From Rhynchonema sp. JSB1_4 (lineage: Eukaryota > Nematoda > Chromadorea > Monhysterida > Xyalidae): DNA of 64,000 nt. Below are positions 44,001 to 56,661 of this stretch, piece after piece; position 1 is the first letter of the stretch; every line of letters begins with the position of its first letter. The position numbers were made by a program, and so were the translations under genes. The stretch is from assembly GCA_030248065.1 (NCBI GenBank), contig JASAMV010000620.1:1-64000 (forward strand), given 5' to 3'. The notes below the pieces were generated by a model. It did no database searches, was not told the origin of the DNA, and saw nothing but the letters and a program-made list of their open reading frames with translations.

Positions 44001-46761
44001 ATGCTTCGTTATCAAAGTACGCAGATCCGTACAATCACCAAGTTTGCGTCCGATTAGCTGTCGCAAGATTTCATTCACCTGATGTTTCACACATACAAAC
44101 ACACTGCATAGAATGTCCATTGCAGAGAACCCCATCCATTTGACCAGTGTGCCGCATCGATTTCTCTTCCAAATCGTCAACCAATCATCGTTCGCTGCCG
44201 ATTCGTTCCTGGTGATCAGCGGATATTTGATCGCTCATCAATTCTTCCAATCGATGAAAACCGTGAATCGTGCCGTGCTCAAATCGCCTCGATTCTGGTT
44301 GCAGTACTACGCCAAACGATATTTGAGGTTGTTTGACCAGCGTAAAAGCAGATGTTTAAATCCAGAAATACCTAAATTGAACGAAAAAATCTTGTGTGAT
44401 CAAGGAAGATCCGATTCGGACCAGTTCGAACACCAGGTTTAGCACCAATGCCTAACATTGCAGAGTCACGCCCGTCTATCTATTCTTGATCGTTGTGGTG
44501 TACGCAGCGTGGAACTACGCCGGTGACGGCCCTCTGTGGTCAGCCGTATCCGATACCCCGTTCATTGCGCGTTGTGCGCAAAAATGGTGGCAGAACGCCC
44601 TCTATATCAACAACATGTGGGCATTCAGCACACAGGTACTGTACGTATAGTATACTCAGGCGTCAAACATCACCCAGGTTCTATTGCTTTACAACATCGC
44701 GATAATGTCTAGTTTTGGCTTTGGCCAAGCTCAGAGTAGTTGACACAGCGCTAAACGTGAGCCGCTGTAAATGAACGCTGTACTTGCTAATATTGTGTCG
44801 ACGATGCGTGGCAATCACGCCACGCCACAATAAGTTGCACTGTTGCAGTGCTTCCCGTGGACCTGGTACGTGGCGCTGGAGATGCAACTGTATTGGGTGG
44901 CCCCGCTATTGCTCGTCAGTATTGTTCTGTGAGTTTTAGGGTTTTCGAATTTCTGTGACATTTAAAATCGGCAAATTAATGCCGCCTGTTACAGATCACC
45001 CTACATCGGCCTCAGTCTAAGTCTGTTGGTGATTGTATTGTCAATGCTGGGTCGTGGTGGGTTGACGCTGATCAGGGGCTACCCACCGAGTCTGGTGCTT
45101 ACAACGAACGTTGAAAGGTGTGTAAGTTTGGCTTATTGAAGGGTAGTTGGCGCAGTTTATCCGAGAACTGTCAACAGTTTGGATATGTCGCATGATTGAA
45201 CCAATGTTTCAGTTTCGCTTCGTTGTCCGGTGATTTTGCTACTGAACTCTACTCAAAGCCGTGGATGCGCTGTGGCCCATTCGTTATTGGCATACTGCTC
45301 GCTTTTGCCGTCAAGAAGTCGAAACGTAAAGTGCATATTGGCCGGGTTAGTGTCTATGGCAAAATGAACTTCGGCCCGAAAGCCCTGGTTATAGTGCACC
45401 TTGTGACCGGTCACGTTGCGTTGCAAGGTACATGTATGTGGTGTTTGTGTTTATGTCCTAACCGGACGTTTGGTCACCAGGTTTGATGTGGACACCAATC
45501 TTCAGCAAACTTTCAATTGCTGTTTTAAAAAAACGGTGGCAAAACGAAGAGCAGCTTAGGCTTACTAGGCTTAGGCGTGGGGCTGGACTCAGGTTTAGGT
45601 TTAGATTTAAGCCTACGCAGTCCTCAGCAAACATCTATTTGTCTCTTTTGTCCGTGATACTAACAACAATTCACTGACTTTATCACGTTTTTTTGCAGTG
45701 CACTTCGTACCTGATCTGGTTGCTTATTGCCTTGGTGGCATCCCTGTTGGTCTGGGGTCTTTGGGGCTACGTCACCCACGGCGCACCCCTGAATCCATGG
45801 GTTACGGCCGTCTATGCCGCTGTGGCACGCAATGCCTGGGCCCTGGTTGTGGCTGCCACTGTGTTCATGTGCATTCACGGACATGGGGGTGAGTCAGGTT
45901 ATTCCGCGTCTTTTCAGGCCCGCAAGTTCAGGCCCGACCTTTTCAGGCCGAGTTTTTCAGGTCCAGCGTATTTGACCCATTTATGGGCTTAGGCTTAGGC
46001 TCCAGCCGGGCCTGAATCGGCCGGGCCTGAACCTGTGCCCCGGGACTGAACCGTCACACAATAGAGTCAGGTACCGTATGGCTGAATTGTTGCACAATAA
46101 TCTCAATTTCTTCGAGCTTGCTTCAGGTCACATCAGTGAGTTCCTATCGTGGAACGCCTTCTACCCGTTCAGTCGCCTCTCCCTCAGCGCGTACCTGACC
46201 CACGAACTGCTCATCTACGCCTATTTCGCAAAAATGAGAGACACCGACATTTTCTCGCATTATATGGTGGTGAGTGAATCTCGAACTTTATATGGTTTGT
46301 TTTAAATTTTGGAAGTCAAGTCAGCTCACTGAACGGTGTCTTTTTCTGGAGTATGGGAAGGACACACAAGTTCCACTACAGCGTTCCAGGCAATTTGACT
46401 GTGGAGTAATTGATTCATCAGTCTACGCTGACACAGTGCTCAGTCCTGTATATCAGTCAAGGATCTGTGTCAACCACACTACGATTTGCCCTTAAAAATT
46501 TGAGTTGATCTGTTCGCCAAGCTGATGTTTCAGTTCTACGTGTTCCTATCTACCCTATTCACAACATACGTGTCAGCGTTGGCGCTCAACCTCGTTTTCG
46601 AGGCGCCCATCAGACAGCTCGAAAGTTTGTGGTTCAAAAAACCGGACAAAACGACCGATAAATCACAGAATTACGCAAATAACAACTCAAGTGATGGCCA
46701 ACCGGCCGCAGCTGAGCCCTTAATATCGGACAATAACAGGGTTATTGGCGAAAAGTTATAA
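41021..46761 (+). CDS. NRF-type (nose resistant to fluoxetine-like) membrane O-acyltransferase
   Basis: Multi-pass acyltransferase of the NRF-6 family, well represented in nematodes and arthropods and linked to lipid or yolk transport across epithelia in C. elegans. The N-terminal signal peptide (MKQLPLLLLVPVLARCQ) is followed by the Cys-containing NRF domain in exons 41021-41228, 41475-41708, 42032-42146, 42350-42452 and 42528 to about 42615. Landmarks there are MFDAFGKFRSGL, WLGSYDEC, GKYCKAYL and GMCVPSAC. The acyltransferase-3 part is in exons near 42902, 43178-43289, 43699-43866, 44126, 44464-44635, 44847, 44997, 45210, 45699, 46126 and 46534-46761. Landmarks are HGLRVISMLWVI, ADSFLVISGYL, RVTPVYLFLIV, CFPWTWYVALEMQLYW, YSKPWMRCGPFVIG, FSRLSLSAYLTHELL and the final FEAPIRQLE. 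Boundaries of the middle exons are approximate. Four introns end in GTTTCAG or ACATCAG forms of the window-wide repeated word. Confidence 0.88.
42167..42285. repeat. MITE of the TGTGTCAACCAC family in an NRF-gene intron
   Basis: It begins near GACTTATTGTAGAGTGGTTG and ends near GGTCAGCCACTCTGAAAAGA, inverted copies of each other. Fills most of the intron between 42146 and 42350. Confidence 0.6.
43051..43164. repeat. MITE of the TGTGTCAACCAC family in an NRF-gene intron
   Basis: The left end AGGCCAACTACAGAGCAGTT (then GACACAG) is mirrored by the right end GCGTCAACCACTCCACAATT (then ACCC). About 114 bp, filling most of the short intron before the exon at 43178. Confidence 0.75.
45898..46065. 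repeat. Cluster of TTCAGGCCCG units
   Basis: Five or more close copies of TTTTCAGGCCCG/TTTCAGGCCGA and the inverse GGGCCTGAA within an NRF-gene intron. Short locally amplified repeat. Confidence 0.7.
46389..46491. repeat. MITE of the TGTGTCAACCAC family in the last NRF-gene intron
   Basis: The left end GGCAATTTGACTGTGGAGTA and the right end TGTGTCAACCACACTACGAT (then TTGCCC) are diverged inverted copies. About 103 bp. Confidence 0.6.
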
Positions 46762-49700
46762 AAATGTATGTTTTTAAATCCATCATTGTGTTTATTTTTG
46801 TCGACATTTGTTTGAGTCAGGTCAGAACAGGGTGTCATTACTGTACATTATTTTGTATATTATTATTTCCTCATTCTGTTGTATATTACAGCTTTTGTCT
46901 TTCTTATCTTTTACCAGACGTGCTCATTTATTTTCAATTCTGTGTTTTCGAATTATTCATGAAATATTTGCATGTTTGTGTGACTGGGACCTGTGCCAAA
47001 ATCAAAAAAATAGCATACCCACAGTGTGAAGTGGTTTGTAGGATTTTGGATATCACAAGCCATACAGTTTTTGCTAAAAGCAATTAGTGTCTCTGACCGG
47101 ACCAAGCAACAACAATTAGCCTTTGACCATTACTGGCCCATTATGCAAATACATTCCTCGCAGTTTTCGCCTGATCCTAAATGTAAACGGCGCCAGTGTG
47201 GTTCTCCCAAGATTCGTAAAGGTGTCGCGGTCTGTAAACATCAGCCAATTAGGGTTGCACCGAACCAACATTGAGTGGAAAAGGGACATACAGACCACCT
47301 GATGTGTAACACTGGGGTTGATCGTAAAGACATGGGACAAGCGACAAGCTGAGACAAAAAAGCAGATAAAGGCTAAACCCAAAAAGTGACACGGTTTTCA
47401 AACAAGTCAAAAAAAACGATCAAAATGTAAACCCGGGCCATACCAGCAGGACGCCTGTTGCTTTTGCTGTGTTACATGAACAGCAAATATATGAACTGAT
47501 GCCGTAACGAAACAAGAAGGCCATAGTAGTCGGCATTTTGGGACTGTTTGCAAGAAAGAATTCACATAATTCGTCCGTTATGTAGCGTCTTTGCATAATG
47601 ACTGCCTTTTGCTGGGTGCCGCCTGCGCCAAACGTTGGTCCGTTAAGAGGACAGTAAGTCAGTGAAAGCAAATGTCACATTAGGAACGCGTTTGTAAACA
47701 TTCTCGTTATAAACAAATATGAAAGTCGTTGTTCTGTACTCAAATCGGTTGTTTTTGCTGGAATTCAGTAGTCTTTGAGGGCACGAGTTCATCATATCAG
47801 TTTTGTGAATTAGTGAATAAAAAGTTCTCATATTTTCTGCCACCAAAGCCAGGTAAATGCCATAGAAATATTGATGTATAAGGGTGTTGGGTGTTGGATA
47901 TCAGCGTGTTTCGTTTTACTGTAGCTATACCCTATCAATGTGGGTCCATTTGAGAGCACCACTCCTTTCCAAGTTCCGAAAGCAGCTGTTGGGGTTGAAT
48001 GAGATCCATGTTCTGGTTCCAACAACGTTTCGGAACTGTGCCCGTTTGGTGCAACATTCATTCTTGCTGCTTGTTTGTTCGAATGCAAGCCAGGTCGGTC
48101 GGTCTGCCTGCCGTTGCCGAGTGGTGTTGGGTTACAGCCAGTACGGTAGTGGGTGACTGTATTGAAATTCAATCCGACCCCGGGTCTCGGGTTTGCGCGG
48201 CTCGCCTCTCATTGTGGACAGAGAGAGAAAGAGAGACCTCGTTCATGTTGCTGGCTGCGGTTTGTTGTTTTGCTCAATTCGGTCGTTCGCCAAATGCCGG
48301 AACTTTGAATGCGAGTGAAGAGTAGTTCCCGTGTGTAGTCTACTGCTGGACCTTCACCACATAGAAGACCATGCAACAAAGGTTGGGCAATGTGTGTAGA
48401 AACAAAGCATCTGTGTACATGTATAAGTGTACCATTTTTATTCTGGAAATCACACTTTTGCTATAAGTTTAAAATCACACTGTTCTGGCATCAGTTAGTG
48501 AGCGTGTATGTATATCGGACCCCGCCCAACCACTAACCTATCCACATGGCTATGGTAAACGAGTCCGCATACTGTAACCCAAAACCGTCTAATGTGAGCT
48601 TGAAAGCTGAAGCGTCCGTGCGACTCAGCAACCGAGCCGTTTCAAAGCGCGCCTCTCAAATATTTTAGTCATCCTGCGCTGCTGTTTTGGAGCACCGATA
48701 TTTATGCTTCGAGTGACATTTTTGTATTTTAATGTTATTTCGTTCTTTCCTTTGCAAAATATATCGTTGAATTCACATGTTTTGAATCCTGATCTTTTTA
48801 GATGTCGAAGCGGTCTTATGTTGGCCTCTTTACTATTACGTTTCAGTAACCGAAGTCTCAAATTGTACATGCCTGGGTTTGGCATATCTATAATTAAGCA
48901 CGCCTGAAACATCAGCGGTTTACAGCGTGCATGAGCCCGTCACCGCTTGTGGTTGCACTCCACGGCAAACAGAGGCACATAACAGTCATTCAATGTTCTG
49001 AAGCTGAAGTAAACCGTTGAGAACCAAGTCCACTTTTTACACGCATTGGTTCCTTTTGACGATAAGAGTTCACAGTCACTGGTCTGATTCATTCAGCTTT
49101 TTTGTGTAGCTGGGACTCAACTGAGCAGTAGTATCTTAGCTACATACCGTAACCCGGCTCACAACTCGGCAACAAGCCAACCAGGATTGAGCACTTGGTG
49201 TTGCACTTGAGATGTAAAGTGGCATATGCTGTGTCTGTGGCACTTGACGAAAACACCAAACAAAAGATCCAATATTACTCGATTTTATGTATTGGGTGCG
49301 AAAATGTGTGTAAAATGCATCACACTACATATCTTTCTCATTGTTGTTGCTGTTCCACATTTGTATGTACCTATGTACGTACGTTTGTTGCTCACTTGTT
49401 GAATGGCTTATGAGTTGTTCGCACATTTTCGGTTCGAATGCGCGATGTCATCTTGTATTGCCCACAGCAAGTCGGATTATTCACAGATTTTGTGTCCGAA
49501 CTTTGCCCATTTACTACACATACTTTTACTCAATCATCGTTTTGTCACATTTTGAGTGCCAAGAGAGACGAGCGGACACGCCTGCTGCTCTGTCTCCATT
49601 TCCTGTTTGGGGGCGTTTTTTGTTCGAAAATTTTTCAACACCAAGAAGCACCAGCAGCTCAATGTACAGTATATATACGCCAGAGACACTTGACGCGTTC

Positions 49701-50147
49701 CAAGCGCATCCAATCGAAGCTTCACAATGTTTGCATTATCTGTCAAGTACGCTGTAATCTACAGTGAACCACACAGCTCACTAGGTATACCTTTCGCAAC
49801 AGAGATTACTGTAGCTGATCAGATTACTGTCGCCCGTCGCTGTTGAAGGTGAACGTAAATTTAGACTGTCCGCTACACCGTGATGCTGACAGTTTCAGTT
49901 GGTTTTTTATGACCAGTTACTTCATCTGTGTATAATTGTGTTCCTGATACAGGCAGATTTGGCCATTGACTTGTGGAGCCTTGCGGCCTTGGCTCAGGCA
50001 TCTTTGACTTCGGCGGCAGGTTTTTTGTTAAAGGTTGATGCTTGGCATGAATTTAAGCTTAGACCTTGCCCGTCTCAACGCGATCACCTGCGCACCCATC
50101 ACCGTATACTCTGCAACTATTATTTATTACAGTAACCAACCATTACA
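46762..50147. other. Intergenic, NRF gene to Six gene
   Basis: About 3.4 kb. I found no supported exon, RNA gene or element boundary. A 5' regulatory role for the Six gene is possible. A CTGAAACATCAG word is at 48907, and an AGAGAGAAAGAGAG stretch is near 48220. Confidence 0.4.
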
Positions 50148-53100
50148 ATGTACGACCCTAGCAGCAGTGGCAGTACGGTAGTGTTGGGCATGCACAATGC
50201 ACAAATGGACACTCACCCACATGCTGTCGTCGACCTGCCGTACAACACCGAACAGATCGCGACCGTGTGCGAGGTGAGATGCTGCTTTTTTCGATGATGT
50301 TTCATGTCTTGGTTCCTTGTTTTGGGTATGAGAAACTTGTAAGCCACCACAGTCACGTGCACTCATAAATTGAACAACCAAGGAGTACAGAAGGCATTTG
50401 GTGACAGTGACACAATGTTAAAAAGTGAGCACTCCTGGATGGATTCCGAAGGTACAGTACATTATGAAACTTGGTGACCGAGTAAGATCAGATCCCCTGC
50501 CTATATTGTCACGTGACTTGGGAGTCGCGTCGCGATGTAGTGGTGTGATGCTGGTATAATTTCTACCAGCACAACAGTTGTTCAACGGTGGCTGGGACTG
50601 AGCATCAGTGAAACGTGTCACATACCCGTATGTATGTACTGTACCTCAGTCAGGACTGATCCGATTGTCATCATTACATCAGTCACACTTTTCAGGTGCT
50701 GCAAAACGGCAAAGAGCACGAGCGTCTCGCGCGATTTCTGTTCTCCCTGCCCGCATCCGACCAAGTGCAAAACAACGAAAGTGTCCTGAAGGCAAAGGCA
50801 CATGTCGCCTTTCATCGTGGCAACTTCAAGGAGCTGTATCGGATACTTGAGAATCATCACTTTTCAATGGACAATCACATGCCGATGCAGAAACTGTGGC
50901 TTGATGCACACTATGCCGAGGTGACTGGCTTTATGGTTAGGGGTTTCCGGGCTGGCCTTTGTCGGACCGCTCCGAGAACTGGTCCGAGGTCCTGTCCGAA
51001 GTACAATATCGCGGTGCAAAGACATCTACAATACAGTCTACCCTCTGCAATTAAGTGAAATCCCCACGAACATTATGTCACTATGAACAGGATGGACTGC
51101 ACTACCATTCTACTGTATTGTGTGCTTTTCTGAGCATTATTGGGTGTCTCAAAAGTACAGTATGTCCTGTCACTTTTGTCTTGATGTCATAGGCCACGTT
51201 GTACTGGTTGAAACATCAGGTAGAGGTCGCATGTTTTTGGACATCCATCAAAGGCTGCAGAATCGCATAGAGATTCGATTGTACCACAAGTGAACAAAAT
51301 CTAACCAAAATAGCTTATGACATGAAAATAAAAGTATAACAGGGCACTCTTGAGACAGCTAATACTTACGTTTAGTGTATGGCAGACTAAGCACCGAACG
51401 TTCGGTCCCAATGGACAAGTAATGTAACATGGGCGGAGATTTTCATTGCATGGTAGGCAATGAGGCTAATTGTTTGGTCGTTGACGCAAATAGTCAACGC
51501 TGGTCTTGACGTTGACGATGCGCGTTGACCACCTGAATATAAGCCGACAATCTCAACCTTGTCCGCACAAGGACTGTACCCTGACTTGTGCATATTCAGG
51601 CCGAAAAAATCCGCGGTCGAGCGCTGGGCGCAGTCGGCAAGTACCGCGTTCGTCGCAAGTTCCCGCTGCCGCGCACAATCTGGGACGGTGAAGAGACGAG
51701 CTATTGCTTCAAGGAGAAGTCACGTCACGTGCTCAGGGATTGGTACGCGTCGAATCCGTACCCCAGTCCCAGGGAGAAACGGGAACTCGCTGAAGGTCAG
51801 AGCAGTATCGAGACACATTGAATTTATTTGGGAAAAATTGAAGGTACATACAATTGCAACACCAGGACCATTATGTCAAGCTTGGGGATCAGGTCCGCTT
51901 GGTCACCTTGATTTCGTTATGCACAAGCAGTGATGAGTTTGTAAAGCAATATACTGTAGGTGTTTTTTGAGGTCATTTGGCCAGAGGTGTTCGCATTTGA
52001 CACCGACGACGCCTGGCACCCTGTCCGTCTGGGTTCACAAACTGACTGCACACACACGTTTCTATTCTTGTTACACGTGCATTTCTCTATAGTTTCTAAC
52101 TTCAGGCACCGGTCTGACCACCACCCAAGTAAGCAATTGGTTCAAAAACCGACGTCAACGCGATCGGGCTGCCGAGGCGAAAGAACGGTTGGTCATATCG
52201 GTTGGCAGTTCTTCGTACTTTTGTGATCGAAATGTACCGTACTTTATAAAATGCCAATTTTTTTGTGAAATCACAAGGGCCAATTTGATGGTATGTTCAT
52301 CAAAGATTGAGCTGATTCAAAAACGATCGATATATGTTGTGCAAACTTGGTGTTCGAATCGCACGTATATGCATATGAAGTTCATGATTTTGGCCAGCGT
52401 GATTGCTGTTTTGGTCTCAGAATAATAAGTTTTGCGCACATCGAGATTAGAATTGTCAGTATAAGTCTCTAATTATCCTTGTTTTGAAACATCAAGTGAC
52501 TCTACGTAGATCCGCTGCCGAAACGTGCTTGCCACATGTATATTTCAGTGGCGAAAACGACGAAAAGGGCGGCGATGGCAAAGGGGGTGACTTGTCTGAC
52601 GACAGCGACCTGGATCTCGATCCGCCACCTCCACCCCCGACGACGACCAAAAGCAGACGTGCGAATAATGCAGCCAGCAGTAAATTGGACAATGTCAGCT
52701 GTCAGGTGAGACACACAAGAGTATTTTGGTCCCCTTTCGCCTTGTGCATCTCAACAATGGTCACCGTCAGCTACAATCGATCAAACCCTTGAACCATAAT
52801 CGGTACGATTTTAGATTCTGACCAGTGTGGGTGGGTGGCCCTGCCACGTGAGCCATGACTCTCGCTCTGAGTATGTATTGGTCGCACAACGACCCTATAA
52901 GAATTCATCAAATCAACGCTGATTTTCACGTTCAGTCACTCTTAACCACTGTGCTTTTTGTGCTTCTCACTGAACATTTTCAGCTGAAAATAATCTAACA
53001 GAGCACCCACGCTGCTGCGGGTCTGAAACATTCCATTAGTTGCATGTTTTGTGTGCGATCACACAACGCAACGTCATTGCCCCCGTCATTTTTCTGTTTT

Positions 53101-53918
53101 ACGATTCAGGAAAAAATTTTGACCAATTCTTATAAAGTCATTGTGCAACCAATATACACTTCTCATTCATGGTTCTTTATTTATCAAAATTTATGATTAT
53201 GGTATGACACATCTACTGTATTTTAAAAATTTCAATGGGTGATATTTTCGAAACAGTGTAAAGGTCAGTTGGGTGTAATGGTCGGCGTAAGCTCGGTCGA
53301 AAGCTCGGTCGGTGTCTGCTCGGTGTAAAAATGAAACATTCCACGTTAACAGCAGGCAATGTTTCATGTTTACACCGAGCTGACACCGACCGAGCTTTCG
53401 ATTGAGCTTACACCGACCTTTACACCCAACTCACCTTTACACCGTTTCGAAAATATCACCCAATGTCCTGCTGAGACAAAAAAAACAGGTGCAACAGGCG
53501 TACCTAGGCTATGTAACCGTTTCAACTCGAAATCAACAAGAAGACCGTATGGAAAACGTCAATAGTACGTGCAGAATGACCACTGCCAAACTAAAAGGTC
53601 ATTGTTCCACCATGCTGTTACATAGTTTGCTTTGCCAATATCAATCAAGCCAATAGGTGCCCAGCACAGGGATGTGGTCCAATTGTACCCAAGTAGTCAC
53701 CTAACCATCTGTCGACATTCCAGATTCTCCCCTCACCCCGTATGCCCCCGCACGCCCCAATCGGTGTCGGTGTGCCTCTGGCCCCGACCAGTGGTGCAGC
53801 CGATCTGATGAACTCTGCCGCGGCCATGTACACTGGTCACGCGCCCAGTTATCATCCCATGATGTACCCCACATCGCACGAACATCTGTTGCTGCCGACC
53901 AGCTATCATGCGTTGTGA
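50148..53918 (+). CDS. Six1/2-class homeobox transcription factor (sine oculis)
   Basis: Nuclear DNA-binding regulator of eye, muscle and sensory development, partner of Eya. Six exons join exactly in frame: 50148-50273, 50696-50920, 51600-51795, 52106-52187, 52549-52705 and 53724-53918, giving 326 residues. The SIX domain spans about residues 33-146 ([40 protein letters not shown]). The homeodomain spans about 147-206, starting [16 protein letters not shown] and ending [20 protein letters not shown]. The [11 protein letters not shown] stretch at the start of the homeodomain, rather than the Six3/6 or Six4/5 equivalents, places it in the Six1/2 subclass. After the homeodomain comes an acidic, then Pro- and Thr-rich segment ([19 protein letters not shown]) and a short tail without recognised motifs. 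The intron inside the homeodomain falls after ELAEG. The largest intron (52706-53723) holds two MITEs. Intron 4 begins GTTGGT. Confidence 0.97.
52876..53154. repeat. 279-bp MITE, copy 1 (TATTGGTCGCACAA family)
   Basis: Ends TATTGGTCGCACAACGACCC and (inverted) GTCATTGTGCAACCAATA. It matches the element at 59927-60205 in opposite orientation along its full length, sharing TATAAGAATT, the CACTCTTAAC block, ATTTTCAGCTGAAAAT, TCTGAAACATTC, a GTGCGATCACACAACGCAACG core and TTACGATTCAGGAAAAA. No coding capacity. It lies in the largest Six intron. Confidence 0.92.
53233..53465. repeat. Foldback MITE with about 100-bp arms
   Basis: CATTGGGTGATATTTTCGAA-type ends mirror each other, and the arms remain complementary through GTGTAAAGG, TTGGGTGTAA, AGCTCGGTCGAAAGCTCGG and GGTGTAAA down to a short central spacer flanked by ATGAAACATT and AATGTTTCAT. 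The transcript of this Six intron could form a long hairpin. Confidence 0.9.
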
Positions 53919-55041
53919 AACATCGCCAACGTGTCTGTGACCACTGTGTCGACCAGCGTATCGCCAAGTTTTGATGGACTTTTGATTTTTTTTCTGTGTT
54001 TGCTGCTCTTTTTGGTATCAAACTTGGTGATCAGTCCAGTTAAGTCTTGGTCATTTCGCTTTTTCCGAGGATGGTCATTTTGAGATTTTCTGATGCCAGT
54101 ACAGCAACAACTTTTATGCTGGTCGCTACTTGTGACACCACATCATTTATTTCTAAAGCCTAAACATCCCTCACTGCAAAAAATTCGCGAGATGCTTTGC
54201 AGTTCCGATCGCCAAATTTTATCATTGTACCGTACCTCCTATTGTGTACCTATTGGTACCTGCAATGATAACGCGCTAAGCGATCATAACCAGTCTCTAC
54301 CATGTGATATTATTGAACACAAATCTAGGTACACATTGCTAAACTTTCATATCTCACGAACCGAGTTTCATGTTTTCTTTCTGACTTTGTCGATTCCAAA
54401 CATATCTGTTGTCTCAGAACGACCTTAGCGTACAGATATTTATTGTTATTGTGCCCCCTTGTTATTCCGTGCTTCTTTTTTGTGTACAAATCGGTTAATT
54501 CCGTGTGCATTCACATTGGATGATTTTTTCGAGACTGGAAAAACGAGCTTATTATTATTATAATAACTTACATTGTTATTATAAACATATTCGACTACTG
54601 GATGAAAAGAGGCCTCGATTTTAGTTCAATTTTATGACATTTAAGAATCACAGTCACAAGGGTCAATTAAGATCGACGAAAGTTGAAAAAATCAAGGGCA
54701 AAATGGATGCAATTTCAGGCAATAAGTGACAAGAGCCGCTTTGGAAGCCCGACATCGGGAATACTTGGAGGCTTCAGCTTCAGCAACAAAATTTGATAGC
54801 ACAACTCAGGCAAGGATATCACTTTGATCGGAGCTTGGTCAAAGATATGTGAGAAATACCATGTAAATTACGATCACATTCATGATCTGAAGGTTGACCA
54901 ACAGCATATACTCACGTCAAAGTTTGAACTATGGGCTGAACGAACTTTTGTCTAAGCACATCAGCCAATTATATACCCATGAAAGTTCCAACCAGGACGT
55001 AAAATGTGTCGACATCAGCGCTAAAATCAAACACGAAATAA
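53919..55041. other. Intergenic between convergent Six and OSTF1 genes
   Basis: Contains the 3' UTRs of both convergent genes. No exon recognised. An AT-rich ATTATTATTATAATAA stretch occurs near 54550-54590. Confidence 0.5.
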
Positions 55042-56661
55042 TCAATCGCCACTCTCGTCGCTCGAATCACCGTAGTCCTGGTGTTGTTTTTGTTGTTGCC
55101 GAATGTCGGTGGCTGAAAGAACTTTGGCAGCTCGTTTGTGTGTTGAGGTACTGTATATACCATGAACATCTTGTGCATTTGCACTGACGATGACCAGATG
55201 CACCGGCCGTATGTGAGCAAAGGTTCCTGTTGCCAGAAGCCTCCTTTGTCGCACGAACAACAAGTACATAATTGCTATGGTCGTGAAAGCAGTTAGTTTT
55301 TCGACCCCGACTTACACAATCGTTGCAGTAAAGCGAGCGTTTCGGGATTTTTGCACAAATCGACGGGTCGTTGTTTCTCACGATTTCTCAGACCGGTATT
55401 GGCACCTGATGATGACAAGACACAAACACAATATTTTCTTTCATGAACCGATCACAATACATTGATGCAATGCCATACTGGCACGTGGTTCTCGTAACAC
55501 GGTAAGCAACAAAAAAATAAAACCATAAACACACCGGCTTCGAGTAACATTCGTACGCAGTTCGTGTGTCCTTTCCAGGCGGCTGAATGCAAAGGAGTGT
55601 CACCGAGTTTGTTCTGTAACAAAACTTGGATCGCTTTCAGGCTTGGTTATCCCATCGAATCTGCCTTTGGTTGTAATTTTTTAACAGACCTTTCTTCCGA
55701 GATAAAATGTTAACTACGATTGACATGGTCAAGGCACACCCGATCCTGATCCTATCCAGTCGTCAAGTCAGATACAATTTAAACAGGATACTATGGTACA
55801 ACATCAAGGCTGTCAAGAACCCATGTTAAACATAATACAGAACTTGAGCATCGACACAGACAAGTGGTTGTTGCAACAAGATGGCAGTGATCTGATCGTA
55901 TCCGCTGTGAGCCGCCCAGTGCAAAGGTGTCGAGCCGGACTTGTCCAACCCGTTCACAGATACCTGAAATCGAACATCGAATAGTAGAGTCACCACGTGG
56001 CCATCGGGTGCAGTTGCAGTCGCACTGACGATGCCCTGGTCCACCGCCCGTCTGTGAAAACAGCATGCAATGGGCAAAACCCGGTGGCGTTACATCATTG
56101 TTTCTGCAGATTATTTATTGTGTCATTGCCATGGTGGGATGAATTTGAAAAAATCACCCGTTTAATTAAATTTGCCACACATCTATCAAACTTTTAAATG
56201 ACGGCGCTCACTTTATTGGCCAGACATTCTCTGAGGAATTCCATATTTCCACGTTTGGCGGCCTCGTGCAGTGGGAAATCGATTGATTCCGACTTTTCAG
56301 TGACTGGAAAACGCAAAATTAGTCTTAAAAAACCACAAAATATTTTTCAAAACAGTCGTTTTTAACCATAATTTGAAGGAATAAGTCCGACTTTGTCCTT
56401 GCATCGTGCCTGCCACCAGCCAGTTGACGAACTGCTGTCAATCACGTACAATATATCGCCTTCTTCGAATGATAATTCGTCGTTCTAAAAGAACATAAAA
56501 AAAATAAAAGAACATTAAAAACCAATCTATATTTAAAGAATGGGCCATGTGAAACATCAGCTCACCGCTTGTGCGTCATACGCGTACACTGCGCGATAAA
56601 CAAGCACTTTGCCGGGCTTCGGTGCTGGTTTGGGCCGTTCGGGTGGAGACTTGGAAGACAT
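55042..56661 (-). CDS. OSTF1: Osteoclast-stimulating factor 1 (SH3 and ankyrin-repeat protein)
   Basis: Cytosolic adaptor; the SH3 domain binds Pro-rich partners and the ankyrin repeats bind further proteins. Seven minus-strand exons join exactly in frame: 56566-56661, 56367-56484, 56212-56303, 55844-55963, 55535-55613, 55316-55405 and 55042-55112, giving 221 residues against 214 in human. The order is a Pro-rich N-terminus ([15 protein letters not shown]), the SH3 domain ([14 protein letters not shown], then GWWQARC and GLIPSNY), [10 protein letters not shown], ankyrin repeats [20 protein letters not shown] and [16 protein letters not shown], and an acidic end DSSDESGD that parallels the human DDEDSD terminus. 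All blocks occur in human order. The first intron carries TGATGTTTCAC directly after its donor. It is head to head with the POLR1D-like gene, start codons 500 bases apart. Confidence 0.95.
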
